A program made the position numbers and the translations under genes. A stretch of 64,000 nt of DNA, taken from assembly GCF_958298935.1 (NCBI RefSeq), contig NC_084924.1:14233819-14297818 (forward strand), in the 5' to 3' direction. The notes under the pieces were generated by a model. The model was given only the letters and a program-made list of their open reading frames with translations, searched no databases and was not told the DNA's origin. Shown here in pieces: positions 11,058 through 23,460 of this stretch (its first letter is position 1; the number at the start of each line of letters is the position of its first letter). The DNA comes from Phragmites australis (Eukaryota; Streptophyta; Magnoliopsida; Poales; Poaceae).

Positions 11058-12411
11058 TGAAAGTGCATCTAGGCCCTCAAGTTGGTTTTGGTGATAATGA
11101 CAAAATAATTAAAGAACTAATGAGTTTTATGAGTTATGGGCATGTGTTAGTTCCATCAAGTAAGAAATGTGACGCGTTGTGAACCCCCCAAAAATGGATA
11201 AAGGAAAGCAACTTGGCTCCTATGCTTTTTAAATTCTTTTATGCTTTATATTTGAGTTTAGGATGTTGTACTATAAAGGGAGACATAAAATTTACTTGGT
11301 TGTACAGAGGCAGTGCTCAAAAGTCCAAACAAACCCATGAGAGTCATAGAAAGTTAGCCCTAAAACTTTTGTTTCAGAAAAATACGGAAGGTCCGCACTT
11401 TTCTGCGGAGTATCTGCACTTGTGCGGAAGGTCCGCACTTTTGTGCGGAGGGTCCGCACTTAGTGAGTTCTCGGCTAACTGCGGAAGGTCCGCACTTTTC
11501 TGCGGAGGGTCTGCACAAGTGCGGAGGTTCCGGACTTGTACAGAGGGTCCACACTTTTCAAAGTATAACGGCTAGTTTTTGAGTGTGGAGTATAAAAACC
11601 CCACACCCTTCAATGCAATAGCACCTGAGCCCTTTAATTCCGACTAGCTTTGAGACAAAATGCTTCTAGCACATTAAAAGCTTCTTTCCACTCCTCTTTT
11701 ATGATTCTTGTTGAGATCTTTGCTAGGGTTGAGTAAATTTAAGCAAGAGTGCTAGTGAAGTACAAAGCCATCTTTTGAGCACTCGTTTCTTCATCAAGCC
11801 GATGGTTTCAATTCTTTACTCTTGGTGGTTCGTCCACCTAGACGGCAAGGCGTTGCCCGTTGAGCTCCTAAGTTTGTGGTGAGCCTCAGAAAGTTTGTAT
11901 CACCCCGACAAGTTGAGTAAGAAACCCGAAGCTCGATCTTTGTGGTCGCTTTGGTGAGGATAGGGTTAGAAAAAACCCGGCTCTTTGTGAGCTCCTCAAC
12001 GGAGACGTAGGCACTTCTTTGTGGAGTGACCGAACTCCGGTAAACAAATTCTTGTGTCAACTTTGTTCAATTTCTAGCATTTGCTTATAATCTTTCGTTT
12101 GAATAGAATTCTAGGGTTTATACCCGACTATCTCGTTGCAAAGTTTGAGCTGTAGGTATTTGGTCTTATAAGTTGTTATACATCTACTGATGCTTGGTAA
12201 CCTATAAATTTGTCACTCATTATGTCAGATTTTAGCTCCAGTTCAAACTTCCTCAAAAGTCCGGACTATCCGCACTTTTTTTCGGAACCTCCGGACAAGT
12301 GCGGAAGGTCCAGATAAAAGTGCGAAAGGTCCGAACTTTTCTAATCCGCTGTTTTAAGTTTGCAAAATTTTTAGATTTTGCATATTCACCCCCCCTCTAG
12401 GAGACATTTCA
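11058..12411 (+). repeat. 5' LTR of the Sirevirus-like Copia element
   Basis: 1354 bp, TG...CA. It contains a likely TATA box at 11591-11598 (TATAAAAA), followed by CCCCACACCC. Upstream of this, 11386-11563 is a cluster of short inverted motifs (GTGCGGA and TCCGCAC). A second, smaller cluster lies at 12255-12345. The C/T-rich end (CCCCCCTCTAG) is typical of the lineage. Confidence 0.94.
11591..11598 (+). promoter_or_regulatory. LTR TATA box
   Basis: TATAAAAA in the 5' LTR, repeated at 21602-21609 in the 3' LTR. It lies just downstream of the palindromic-motif cluster and is the most likely core promoter of the element. Confidence 0.6.
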
Positions 12412-12413
12412 AT

Positions 12414-12426
12414 TGGTATCAGAGCC
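12414..12426 (+). other. Primer-binding site, initiator-Met tRNA type
   Basis: TGGTATCAGAGCC starts two bases after the 5' LTR. It is the classical Copia site complementary to the 3' end of initiator methionine tRNA, used to prime minus-strand DNA synthesis. Confidence 0.9.
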
Positions 12427-12465
12427 TAATTTCCTACAAGGCTTCACCGCTTGGAGGAAATCGAT

Positions 12466-14637
12466 ATGTCAACATCCGGAAGCCCGAGGGGTCTAAAAGA
12501 TTAGTTGAAGAACGACAATGGTAGTGGTAAGGGAAAGGAAAGTGAAGTTCCTTTTAATTATGATTGTTTAAATTCTTCGAGTAATTATATCTCCGTGCCA
12601 TCCGGGCGTGCACCATTTTTTGATGGTACACATTATGCCGCTTGGAGGCACAAAATGAAAATGCATTTAATATCTCTTCATCCAAATATTTGGAATATTG
12701 TTTGCATAGGTTTTGACTTGCCGGATGAAGATCAAGAGCTCACGTCAAATGAAGAGCAAAATATGCACTGCAATGCTCAAGCTACAAGTGTATTGCTTAG
12801 TGCCTTGAGTCCGGAGGAGTTCAACAAAGTAGATGGACTCGAGGAGGCTAAGCAAATTTGGAATACTCTCCAAGTTGCTCATGAAGGCATTACAAGCGTG
12901 AGAGAGTCCAAGATAGAGCTACTTGAGGGCAAGCTAGGAAGATTTGTAATGGAAGATCATGAAACTCCTCAAGCCATGTATGATCGAATGATGGTGCTTG
13001 TAAACAAGCTAAGAGGGCTTGGGAGTGAAGATATTGATTATCACAAAGTGGTGAAAAGATTGCTTAGAGATTTTGCTCCTAGAAATTCCACTTTGGTGAC
13101 ACTTCTCCAAGAGAGAAGAGACTACAAAAGGCTTACACCAAGCGATATGCTTGGAAGGATACTTGCCCATGAGCTCATGTAAAAAGAAGCTAATGAAGTA
13201 AAGATTCATGCCAAGCAAAGCTCAACCTCCAAGAACAAGGAAGTTGCATTCAAGGCAAGCAAAAGCAAACAAATTCAAGAATCAAGCACAAGTGAAGAAG
13301 AAAGCTCCGAAGATGAAGAAATGTCTTTCTTTGTGAAGAGATTCAAGAGATTCATGAGAAAGAGTGGCTATGCCAAATACAAGGGAGATATGCCCACAAA
13401 AAGAACATCTAAGAGGGCGTGCTATGAATGTGGTGAAATTGGCCATTTCATAGCCGATTGCCCCAACAAGAAGGGAAAAGACAAGGAAGAAAATAAGAGC
13501 AAGTCATACAAGAAGGACAAATATCAGATCCACAAGACGAAATATTCGGGTCAAGCACACATTGGAGAGAAGTGGGATTCCAATTCCGACTCCAACTCCG
13601 ATGATGAAGGGGTTGCCACCATTGCCATCCGCGAGTCTACACCAAGAAAATCACTCTTAATGAGTGATAATGATGATGATGACTTCCCCAAGTGCTTTAT
13701 GGCTAAAGGCCGTAAGGTAAAATCTCAATCTAAGCTCCTAGATAGCGATAGTGAGTATGATAATGATTGTGATAGCCTATTTAAAGGCTTAAATAAAAAT
13801 ATCATTGCTAAAATAAAGGAGCTAATGGATACAATAGATAGTCATGAGGAGACCCTCGAGAGATAAGAGGACTTGCTCATCCTTGAAAAGGAGAGAAACC
13901 TCGAACTCGAGGAGCTCTTTGCTAAAGAGAAGGAGAAAGTTGAGAAATTGTCAAATGGTTGTGATTTGACCAATTTCTCAATTCCCAATCTTAAGAGTAA
14001 CAATTCTATGCCCCAAGAGAGGTTATCATGTTTGGATAAAAATTATAAAACTCTTCAAATGCAAATTGATACCCTTAAGAGTGGCTTATCCAACTCTAAT
14101 GAGGAAAACTTGCTATCTAATGCATCCACTAGCAATTGGTGCTCTCGTTATTTCAATGTTGATATAAATGCTTGTACCACTAATGTTGAATCCTTGCAAG
14201 CGTTACAAAAAGAGAATGAGAGGCTAAATGCCTTGCTCTAATATGGATGCATCAAAACTTATAAATCAAAAGATGCACTCTACAAAACCATTCAAGCCAA
14301 AGACAATAAGCTAAAGAGAGGTCTTGGATTTGACCAATACACGAGCAAGCCAAATGATCGTGTGATGATGAATGGAGTGGAATGCCTCAAGTTCGTCAAA
14401 GGAGGCAAGCAAGATGGTCACATGGTTCAAGCAAAACAACCAAAGGTTCATGCTCCTCAATCCACATTTTATGCCTCGTATATGCTCAAGAGAAACCACT
14501 ATGGTAAAGTGGTTTATCTCTATGTTGATCCCCGCACAAGAGATAGAGTTGTCAAAAGGAATGTGTGGGTACCAAAGGTGCTTGTGACTGACGCTAAAGG
14601 ATCCAAACAAATTTGGGTACCTAAAATAAAGGCATAA
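12466..14637 (+). pseudogene. gag: Copia gag, broken by in-frame stops
   Basis: One frame is readable from ATG 12466 to TAA 14637 but is cut by TAG at 12502, TAA at 13180, TAA at 13864 and TAA at 14239. Features in order: Copia gag N-terminal region (FDGTHYAAWRHKMKMHL); the long gag helical domain; a Lys/Glu/Ser-rich stretch; a CCHC zinc knuckle (CYECGEIGHFIADC, about 13420-13461); and an acidic, coiled-coil-prone tail. It ends in a VWVPKVLVT-like segment just before protease. The product would form the virus-like particle. Because of the stops, only fragments could be made. Confidence 0.88.
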
Positions 14638-14650
14638 CTTTGTTTTGTAG

Positions 14651-17600
14651 GCATACTCGTCCGGTGGATCAAGTTGGATCATTGATAGTGGATGTACAAA
14701 TCACATGACCGGAGAAAAGAGTATGTTTTCATCTTTTGAAGAAGATGGAGGACCTCATGAAAACATCATCTTTGGCGATGACGGAAAAAGAGAGGTAATA
14801 GGCTTAGGTAAAATTGCCATCTCAAATGATCACTCTATTTCAAATGTTTTGTTAGTCAAGTCTCTTAATTATAATTTGTTATCCGTGTCACAATTATGTG
14901 AAATGGGTTATAATTGTCTTTTTACTAATGAGGGTGTGGTCGTCTCTAGAAGGGAAGACGCCTCAATAGCTTTCACCAGTAAGTTGAAAGATAAATTTTA
15001 TCTTGTTGATTTTTCAACGGATGAAGTGAAGCCTAAAACTTGCTTGATTGCTAAGTCTAGCATGAGTTGTCTATGGCATCACCGACTAGACCACGTCGGC
15101 ATGGGGAATTTGTCTAAACTTCAAAAGGGCGAGCATATCCTAGGACTAACAAATGTTTCTTTTGAGAAAAATAGAATTTGTAGTGCTTATTAAGCGGGAA
15201 AACAAGTCGGAGCACCTCATCCCGCCAAGAATATGATGACAACTACAAGGCCGTTGGAGCTTCTTCACATGAATTTATTTGGGCCAATTGCCTACATAAG
15301 TATTGACGGTAATAAATATAGTTTGATTATTGTTGATGACTATTCTCGTTTTACTTGGGTATTCTTTTTGCATGGCAAGAGTGAAACACAAGCCATATTC
15401 AAGAAATTTGTAAGAAGAGCCCAAAATGAGTTTGAAGTAAAGATCAAAAGGGTGAGAAGCGACAACGAAAGCGAGTTCAAGAACATACAAGTTGAAGAGT
15501 TTCTTGATGAAGAAGGGATCAAGCACGAATTCTCGGCACCCTACTCCCCTCAACAAAATAGGGTTATCGAGAGGAAGAATAGGACTCTAATAGAGTCGTC
15601 AAGGACTATGCTTGATGAGTATAAGATCTCGGACCAATTTTGGGCTGAAGCAATTAACACCACTTGTCATACCATCAATCGATTATATCTCCATAAGATC
15701 TTGAAAAAGACTACCTACGAGCTCCTAACCGGTAACAAACCAAATATTTCATACTTTAAAGTCTTTGGTAGCAAATGCTTTATTTTGAATAAGAAAGCAA
15801 AGAGTTCTAAATTTGCTCCTAAAATAAATGAAGGTTTTATGCTTAGTTATGAATCAAATGCCTACGCCTATCGTGTTTTCAACAAAACCATCGGTTATGT
15901 TTAAATAGCGAGAGATGTGACATTTGATGAATCTAACAGCTCTCAAGTAGAGAAAGTTGATCTAAATGTTGTAGGTAACAAATAACCTCCTTGTGAGGCA
16001 ATAAAAAGGCTAGCTCTTGGAGAAGTTAAACCCAAGGAAGCTCAAGATCAAAAGGTAGTTGAAAGGGAAGTTGAAAATTCCTCAGCTGTTGGCCAATGTG
16101 CGGAGGATTCGGAGAATTATGCAGAGGGTCCGGACATGTGCGGATAGTCCAGAGAAAGTCCGGAGGATCCGCACTTTGCCAGAAAAACTTGAGGAATTCT
16201 ACACATGTACAAGATCAAGTCTAAACTCAAGGTGGAGATTAAGCATTTGATAGAGATGATATTCAAGGACAACATCATGGAAACAATGGTCAGTCCATCC
16301 ATGATGATGAAGATGAAGGACCCATTCAAGCTCACACCCAATTGCCCCACCCACGAGTTCACCAAAGTATCCAAAAAGATCACCCCGTCGATAATATTCT
16401 TGGTGATATACAAAAGGGGGTAACTACTCGTTCTAGAATTACAAATTTTTGTGAATATTACTCCTTTGTTTTCTCTTTGGAACCTTTGAAGGTAGAAGAT
16501 GCTCTTGAAGATCCAGATTGGGTGATGGCCATGCAAAAGGAGTTAAACAATTTCAAAAGGAATGAAGTCTGGTCCTTAGTGGAAAGACCGAACCAAATGT
16601 AATTGGCACAAAATGGGTCTTCCGCAACGAACAAGACGAGAACGGGATCGTGACAAGAAACAAGGCAAGGTTGGTTGCTCAAGGATTCACGCAAATAGAA
16701 GGTTTGGATTTTGGTGAGACTTATGCTCCCGTAGCTAGGCTTGAGTCAATTCGCATATTATTAGCCTATGCTACTCACCATGATTTCAAGCTATACCAAA
16801 TGGACGTGAAGAGTGCATTTCTTAATGGATCAATTTCCGAATTGGTGTATGTGGAGAAACCACCCGGTTTTGAAGATCCCAAGTATTCTCAACATGTCTA
16901 TAAAGTCCATAAGGCGATCTATAGGCTTAAGTAAGCACCAAGGGCATGGTATGAATGCCTTAGGGATTTTCTTATTAAAAAGGGCTTTGAAATAGGCAAA
17001 GTCGACTCTACTCTCTTTACAAAAAATATTGATAATGACTTATTTGTTTGCCAAATATATGTCGATGACATTATATTTGGTTCTACTAATCAACTCTTTT
17101 GTGAAGATTTTAGTAGGATCACGACCAAAAGGTTCGAGATGTCTATGATGGGTGAATTGAAGTTCTTCCTCGGATTTCAAATCAAACAACTCAAAGAAGG
17201 AACCTTCATATGTCAAATGAAATACATCAAGGACATGCTAAAAAGGTTCGACATGGACAATGCCAAACCCATCAAGACCCCTATACAAGCAAATGGGCAT
17301 CTCGACCTAAATAAGGAGGGCAATGCCGTTGATGAAAAGGTATATCGTTCCATGATTGGTTCCTTACTTTAACTTTGTGTATCTAGACCCGACATTATGT
17401 TTAGTGTGTGCATGTGTGTAAGATTTCAAGTCGCTCCTAAAGAGTGCTATTTAGTGGCCGTTAAGAGAATTCTTAGATATTTGGTTCATACCCCTTACCT
17501 TGGCTTGTGGTATCCTAAAGGGTCATCCTTGACCTAATCGGCTATTCGGATTCCGATTATGCCGGTTGTAAAGTGGATAGAAAGAGCACCTCAGGGACTT

Positions 17601-18010
17601 ACCAATTCTTGGGTAGGTCCTTGGTTGCTTGGTCTTCAAAGAAACAAAATTCCATAGCTCTATCCACCGCCGAAGCCGAGTATGTTGCAGTGGGAGCATG
17701 TTGTGCCCAACTCCTATGGATGAGGCAAACCTTGAAAGATTATGGCTATAACATGACTAATATTCCACTTTTGTGTGACAGTGAGAGTGCTATCAAAATA
17801 GCCAACAATCCCGTGCAACACTCAGGAACCAAACATATAGACATAAGACATCACTTCTTGAGAGACCACTCAACCAAAGGGGATATCGATATTCGCCATG
17901 TGAGAACTGAAAGACAACTAGCCGATATCCTCACAAAGCCACTAGATGAGCAAATGTTTTGCGAGTTGAGAAGTGAACTAAATATCCTAGATTCTCGCAA
18001 CGTGGCTTGA
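14651..18010 (+). pseudogene. pol: Copia pol (protease, integrase, RT, RNase H), broken
   Basis: Starts in a different frame from gag. Protease has the DSGC active site (about 14684). The pre-integrase zinc finger has lost its last Cys (CSAY) and is followed by a stop at 15191. Integrase (15233-15904) keeps the second Asp and the Glu, but the first catalytic Asp is Asn (HMNLFGP). RT spans about 16490-17370, with a frame change near 16600, a stop at 16932 in the LK-APRAWY motif and an intact YVDD at about 17057-17070. RNase H (DSDYAGC, then STAEAEYVA) is open at 17573-18010. The integrase-RT linker also carries the short inverted motifs seen in the LTR (16096-16190). Confidence 0.9.
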
Positions 18011-18869
18011 ATTGTTGCATACAATTGGTTGTTGTAGATTTCTAGTTTTTAGATAGGAGTTTTTCAAAATAAATAGGCATATAATTGTGTGATTTACAAA
18101 ATTTGGATCTTTGATCGTTGATCATGTCATATCACTTGTGATTATTGTTTTGATTGATTGATTGATGGCTAATCACAAGTAGTATGAAATCTCATGTCCA
18201 TCTAAGCTCAGTTCATCTAAATCTTCTTGAATTCACTCTCTGCTATTTTTCAAAGTGCAGAGTATCTGCATATATACGGAGGGTCTGCACATATGCGGAA
18301 GGTCCGCATAGAGGTGTGGAGGGTCCGGACTTTGGCAGAAATTCTTTTTACCCTTTTTTAACCCTCCCTTCGGGTTAAAACCATTCTCCCTCAGTCATTA
18401 TTTCTTCCACCGTGCTCTCTCTCTCTCTCTCTCTCTCAAGCCCTAGTCCCTCACCACAAATCCCATCCTCGTGGTTCTCGAAGGCATTTCTTCGGAGGCT
18501 CCGCTCTCAAATCAAGTTCATCTTTCCTTGGTGTGGATTCTCCACAAAGCTCTTGAAGATCGACCTCAAGTTCATCTCTTATCTCTCTCAAGGTAAAAAA
18601 TCAAGTTCTTGCCCGATCTCCTTATTGGATGCCTTAGAGTCTGTTTCCTTTGATAGATATCTTCCTTAGATGTCTTAGATCATATACCTCTAGTGGCATT
18701 TGGTTCCCTTGGCGAAAATCTTCAAAATCTCGATTTAGGGTTTATTCTGAGAAGTGCGGAACCTCCGCACATGTGCGGATAGTCCGCACATTTGTGCAGA
18801 ACCTCCGGACTTTCGCAGAATAACTTCTAAATTTTGATTTCCCTCCTGTTCCATCTTCTTCCGTCGCTT

Positions 18870-20579
18870 ATGCGTCATCAATCTATTTCAGTTGTGATGG
18901 AGCACCCAGATCCAAGGGATTTGCATCAAGGAGAACGTCGCACCAAAGGGCATCTTGATCCTCAAGCCCAAATGGGAGGAGATGACACCGGTGGGTCTAG
19001 CTCGTCTAGGCCACGTGGTGCTTATATCAAGGTGGCTGCAAGAAAGGCACCAGTTAGGCGTGGTGGTAGATCCGGTGCTCAAGGAATTCGAATAAATGAA
19101 CCAACTAATAGTGGTGCTGCGGCTGCTGCCCGAAGAAATCAAGGTGCCAAAACTCAAGCTGAAAGAGATGAAGAGAGACTAGGAAAGAAAATTGATCTGA
19201 GGACGTGTCCCAACACTCCTCCTCGGATAGAGCTAATCTTTGGGAGAGATCAAGTCCAATACGATGAATATCCAAAACCTTGCCCACCTAGAGTCTATAT
19301 GCCATATGATCCTCGTCTACCCAAAAGCTACAAAAATCAGAAGGATCTAGTCATAAAAGAAAGGAAGAATGATCCCTTTATTTGGCCAAAAGACGAGTCT
19401 CTAAATGCAAGATTCTGGAATCAGTTTCATTTTGATTTCTATGGATCGGTATTCTATCAACCAAAGAACAAACCAATCGTGCCAATGAAATACATTGATT
19501 GGAAATATATGGAGGACGCCGAAGATCCCATATTTGACCAAGTGATTGAAGCATGCACAGAAAAGGGTTTGAAAGGAGTCATGGGTTTCAAGTTCGATTG
19601 GAATCAAGAAATTACTGGACAATCTCATGCCTCTTTCTTCTTCAAGGCAAGCAAGAATGAAATTCATTGGACCACACTTGGAATCCATTACTGCATAGAC
19701 TACAAGACATTCTCTCGTCTCCTTGCACTTGGAACCAAAGATGATGAGCATGGTTCTATCCATGTTGAAAAGAAAATCAAGGAGTATCTTCTGGGTGATT
19801 TATATGAAAGGAATATGATGACTGATGGTACCACTCATGGTTTGAAGCCATTCTATCACATCCTCAACCTTCTCTTTCATCAGACCTTATATCCAAAGAA
19901 GGGAGATGTGACAAAAATCCATGGTATCACAAGGAATATTCTTCTAAGGATGGGAACCGGTGGTTGACCATTCAGTGTTGGTGATTTCATATGGGTGGAG
20001 CTAATTGATGCCATGAAAGATGCAAGAAAGAACCTCCCATATGCTCCTTATGTTATGCACATCATTGAAAAAGTCATCAAGATCTCATTTCCAAAGGATT
20101 GCATTCATGAACCATATCGCCCGAAGAAGATCAAGGCCTCCTCTAGTGGAGGAGCAAGTTCGTCTCGTGCCGCCCCACCTCGTGCACCATCTTCTCATTC
20201 TCATGGTGGTGGTGGTAGCTCTCGTACCTGCGTCTCTCGTGTCAAATCCGTTCTCCGTGCTATTTTCAACATTTGCAAATACAATGCTACGGAGGTGAAT
20301 GAGTTGCAGCGAGAAGTGAAGAAAGTCAAGGAGCACCTACAACTTCCCACTTCTCCTCATCGAGAGTTGCCCGACTTTGAAGATCCTTTAGCCGAGTGGG
20401 ACACCGCGGATGAACAGGAAGAGGAAGAAGAAGAAGCACCTCCGGCCTCCCGCTCTCGCCGTACTTTCTACTCCCGTGGTGAGATTGAAGAAGAAGAAGA
20501 AGAACAGGAGTATGAAGAAGAAGGCGACAATGATGAAGAAGGAGAAGATGTTACTGAGGACGACAAAGATGATGACTAG
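18870..20579 (+). pseudogene. Extra ORF downstream of pol (Sirevirus-type third ORF)
   Basis: One frame of about 569 codons with a single internal TGA at 19965-19967. The N-terminal part is basic and Gly/Arg-rich (AARKAPVRRGGRSG). The middle resembles the 'putative plant transposon protein' region found in many plant retroelements (LNARFWNQFHFDFYGSVFYQ). After a Ser/His-rich linker comes a helical, likely coiled-coil stretch and a long Glu/Asp tail. No clear transmembrane segment or signal peptide is visible, so an envelope role is not supported by sequence alone. It lies between RNase H and the polypurine tract, where Sireviruses often carry an additional gene. Function unknown. Confidence 0.75.
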
Positions 20580-21052
20580 TTGCTTCACGTGTCTTTCCTT
20601 TCTCCCTTTTTGGCGCTTGATGCCAAAGGGGGAGTGAAAGGCTTATCTATCTTTGGTCATCTTATCTATCGCGTCATTTTGTAATAATTCGCGTGGTGGT
20701 GGACATGAGAACCTATGCGTGTTTGTAGTTTGCCTAGTTGAACTTTTAAATTTGTAAGACCATATTGTGTTAGTGTGATGCTTTGCCTTTTTTAAAATTT
20801 GTGATATATTCTGTCATATGCATCACGTCTACTTATTCCTATTCACACATAGGGTTGTTGCACCCCACGAATGCTGTGATATAGGGGGAGCCTTCACATA
20901 TCCCAAAGTTTGTGCAAATTGGCATTTTAGGCCAAAAAGTTTTAAAGTCAATTCAATGCACATCTTTAGGGGGAGCTCTCTATATCATAAACATTTAAAA
21001 TCTTTTAACACATATATCTTTTGTCAGCTTTAATTGGCTTGTCATCAATCAC

Positions 21053-21065
21053 AAAAAGGGGGAGA
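21053..21065 (+). other. Polypurine tract
   Basis: AAAAAGGGGGAGA lies immediately upstream of the 3' LTR (starts 21067). It primes plus-strand synthesis. Another GGGGGAG-type copy occurs at about 20883-20891 and a further one near 20970, as is common in Sireviruses. Confidence 0.85.
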
Positions 21066-21066
21066 T

Positions 21067-22422
21067 TGAAAGTGCATCTAGGCTCCCAAGTGGGTTTTGG
21101 TGATAATGACAAAATAATTAAAGAACTAATGAGTTTTATGAGTTATGGACAGGTGTTAGTTCCATCAAGTAAGAAATGCGACGCGTTGTGAATCCCCCAA
21201 AAATGGATAAAGGAAATCGACTTGGCTCCTATGTTTTTTAAATTCTTTTATGCTTTATATTTGAGTTTAGGATGACGTACTATAAAGGGGGACATGAAAT
21301 CTACTTGGTTGTACAGAGACAATGCTCAAAAGTCCAAACAAACCCATGAGAGTCATAGAAATTTAGCCCTAAAACTTTTGTTTCAGAAAAATGTGAAAGG
21401 TCCGCACTTTTTTTGCAGAGTATCCGCACTTGTGCGGAAGGTCCGCACTTTTGTGCGGAGTGTCCACACTTTAGTGAGTTCTTGGCTAACTGCAGAAGGT
21501 CCACACTTTTTTGCGCAGGGTCCGCGCAAGTGCGGAGGTTCCGGACTTGTGCGGAGGGTCCGCACTTTTCAAAGCATAACAGCTAGTTTTTGAGTGTGGA
21601 GTATAAAAACCCCACACCCTTCAATGCAACAGCACCTGAGCCCTTTAATTCCGACCAGCTTTGAGACAAAAGGCTTCTAGCACATTAAAAGCTCCTTTCC
21701 ACTCCCCTTTTGTGATTATTGTTGAGATTTTTGCTAGGGTTGCGTGAATTTAAGCAAGAGTGCTAGTGAAGTACAAAGCCATCTTTTGAGCACTTGTTTC
21801 TTTGTCAAGCTGGTGGTTTCAAGTTCTTTACTCTTGGTGGTTCGTCCAAATAGACGGCAAGGTGTTGCCCGTTGAGCTCCCAAGTTTGTGGTGAGCCTCG
21901 GGAAGTTTGTATCACCCCGACAAGTTGAGTAAGAAACCCGAAGCTCGATCTTTGTGGTCGCTTTGGTGAGGATAGGGTTAGAAAAGGCCCGGCTCTTTGT
22001 GAGCTCCTCAACGGAGACATATGCACTTCTTTGTGGAGTGGCCGAACTCCGGTAAACAAATTCTTGTGTCAACTTTGTTCAATTTCTAGCATTTGCTTAT
22101 AATCTTTCGTTTGAATAGAATTTTAGGGTTTATACCCGATCTATCTCGTTACAAAGTTTGAGCTACAGGTATTTGGTCTTATAAGTTGTTATACATCTAC
22201 TGATGCTTGGTAACCAATAAACTTGTCACTCATTATCTCAGATTAAGCTCCAGTTCAAACTTCCTCAAAAGTTCGGAGTATCCGCACTTTTCTTCGGAAC
22301 CTCCGGACATGTGCGGAGGTTCCGGACAAAAGTGCGGAAGCTCCGAACTTTTCTAATTCGCTGTTTTAAGTTTGGAGATTTTTTAGATTTCGCCTATTCA
22401 CCCCCCTCTAAGCGACATTTCA
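21067..22422 (+). repeat. 3' LTR of the Sirevirus-like Copia element
   Basis: 1356 bp, nearly identical in layout to the 5' LTR: motif cluster at 21399-21567, TATAAAAA at 21602-21609, and second motif cluster at 22260-22350. It is followed directly by the target duplication GCTCC (22423-22427). Confidence 0.94.
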
Positions 22423-23401
22423 GCTCCACCCCTTTGGCATCGCGGTCTCAACTGCTCAGGAAAAACTACACCTATTGGGGCACTACCAGGTCATTGACTA
22501 TGACAGTGACAACTACTCAGGTTATGATCCCGACAGCGACTCTAGCAAGCCATGGTCAAATACCTTGAAGTTCACATGTTTAGAAGGAACAACTAATGGG
22601 GCCTGGTCAACCATCTTCAATAGTGGACGGGATGCCGACTCGTCTCACCAGATTCCCTCCTACTATCTAGCGGGCCCCAGGACCACAAGTGGCAGATCGG
22701 ACATAGAAAGACAACCGAAGGGGGGAGGGCTTCCTTACCAGTGAAGGTACATTGCCAGTGGGTGCCTTGGGTGCGGTTGATGACGAAGCTGCCCCCTCTA
22801 ACACCACAACATTCAAATTAGAAGTTGACAATGCCCAAAAGTGGAAAATAAAATATGACTTCAAAAGGTAAAGGAAAATCAACTTTGTTGTCACTAGAGG
22901 GGGCAGATGCGGGGAATCCTGAAGAGGATCCTACTTTTGACCTGGTCGTTCCACCAACCATGCCCAACGATAGTGACATACTTGAATAGAGTCTTGGTGC
23001 CAATCCCGTAGTTGGTTGTGTGGGTCATTCATTGGTGTCAACGATTGGGAAAGTTGATTATGTAAATACTTATTTAAAGTAGAAAAATATGGTCATAAAC
23101 TATGCGTATCAAAGGGAGGATATGCTATTTTATACAGGTTTAGACCTCCCTTAGGATAATAGCTAAACATTCTGTTTCGTCATGATTAATATCAGGAAAA
23201 GATAATTACAATGAGGGTATGTCTAGATCTAATCCTAAGGATCTCAACGAGTTCTTTCATGTTCTAAATCATGAAGCCCTTATCGGATGAATCTAATCAT
23301 GGCTCGACTCTATTTGTTGATCTCAGTGGATTGTTTTTGCTCCTATCCAACTAGGCTTGCTCTGTATTACTTGTCTGGCTTCTCGCTTCCCTTGATTCAA
23401 T

Positions 23402-23404
<3 letters not shown>

Positions 23405-23458
<54 letters not shown>
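23405..23458. repeat. (TC)27 microsatellite
   Basis: Uninterrupted TC dinucleotide repeat of about 27 units, followed by CCCTAGG. A shorter CT run is found at about 18415-18437 inside the Copia element. Confidence 0.97.

Positions 23459-23460
<2 letters not shown>

Larger units (their letters stand above)
11058..22422 (+). mobile_element. Sirevirus-like Copia LTR retrotransposon, complete ends, decayed coding region
   Basis: Both LTRs start TGAAAGTGCATCTAG and end ACATTTCA. The 5-bp target duplication GCTCC flanks the element at 11053-11057 and 22423-22427. Internal order is primer site, gag with CCHC knuckle, protease, integrase, reverse transcriptase, RNase H, an extra ORF, polypurine tract and 3' LTR. 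Protease-integrase-RT order defines Copia. The LTR length, the separate gag and the large downstream ORF point to the Sirevirus lineage. Many in-frame stops make it non-autonomous now. By eye the first ~135 LTR bases differ at about 7 positions, so insertion is not very recent. Confidence 0.95.

Noticed and set aside
12414..12426. tRNA gene
   Set aside because: The tRNA-like sequence is only the 13-base primer-binding site next to the LTR.
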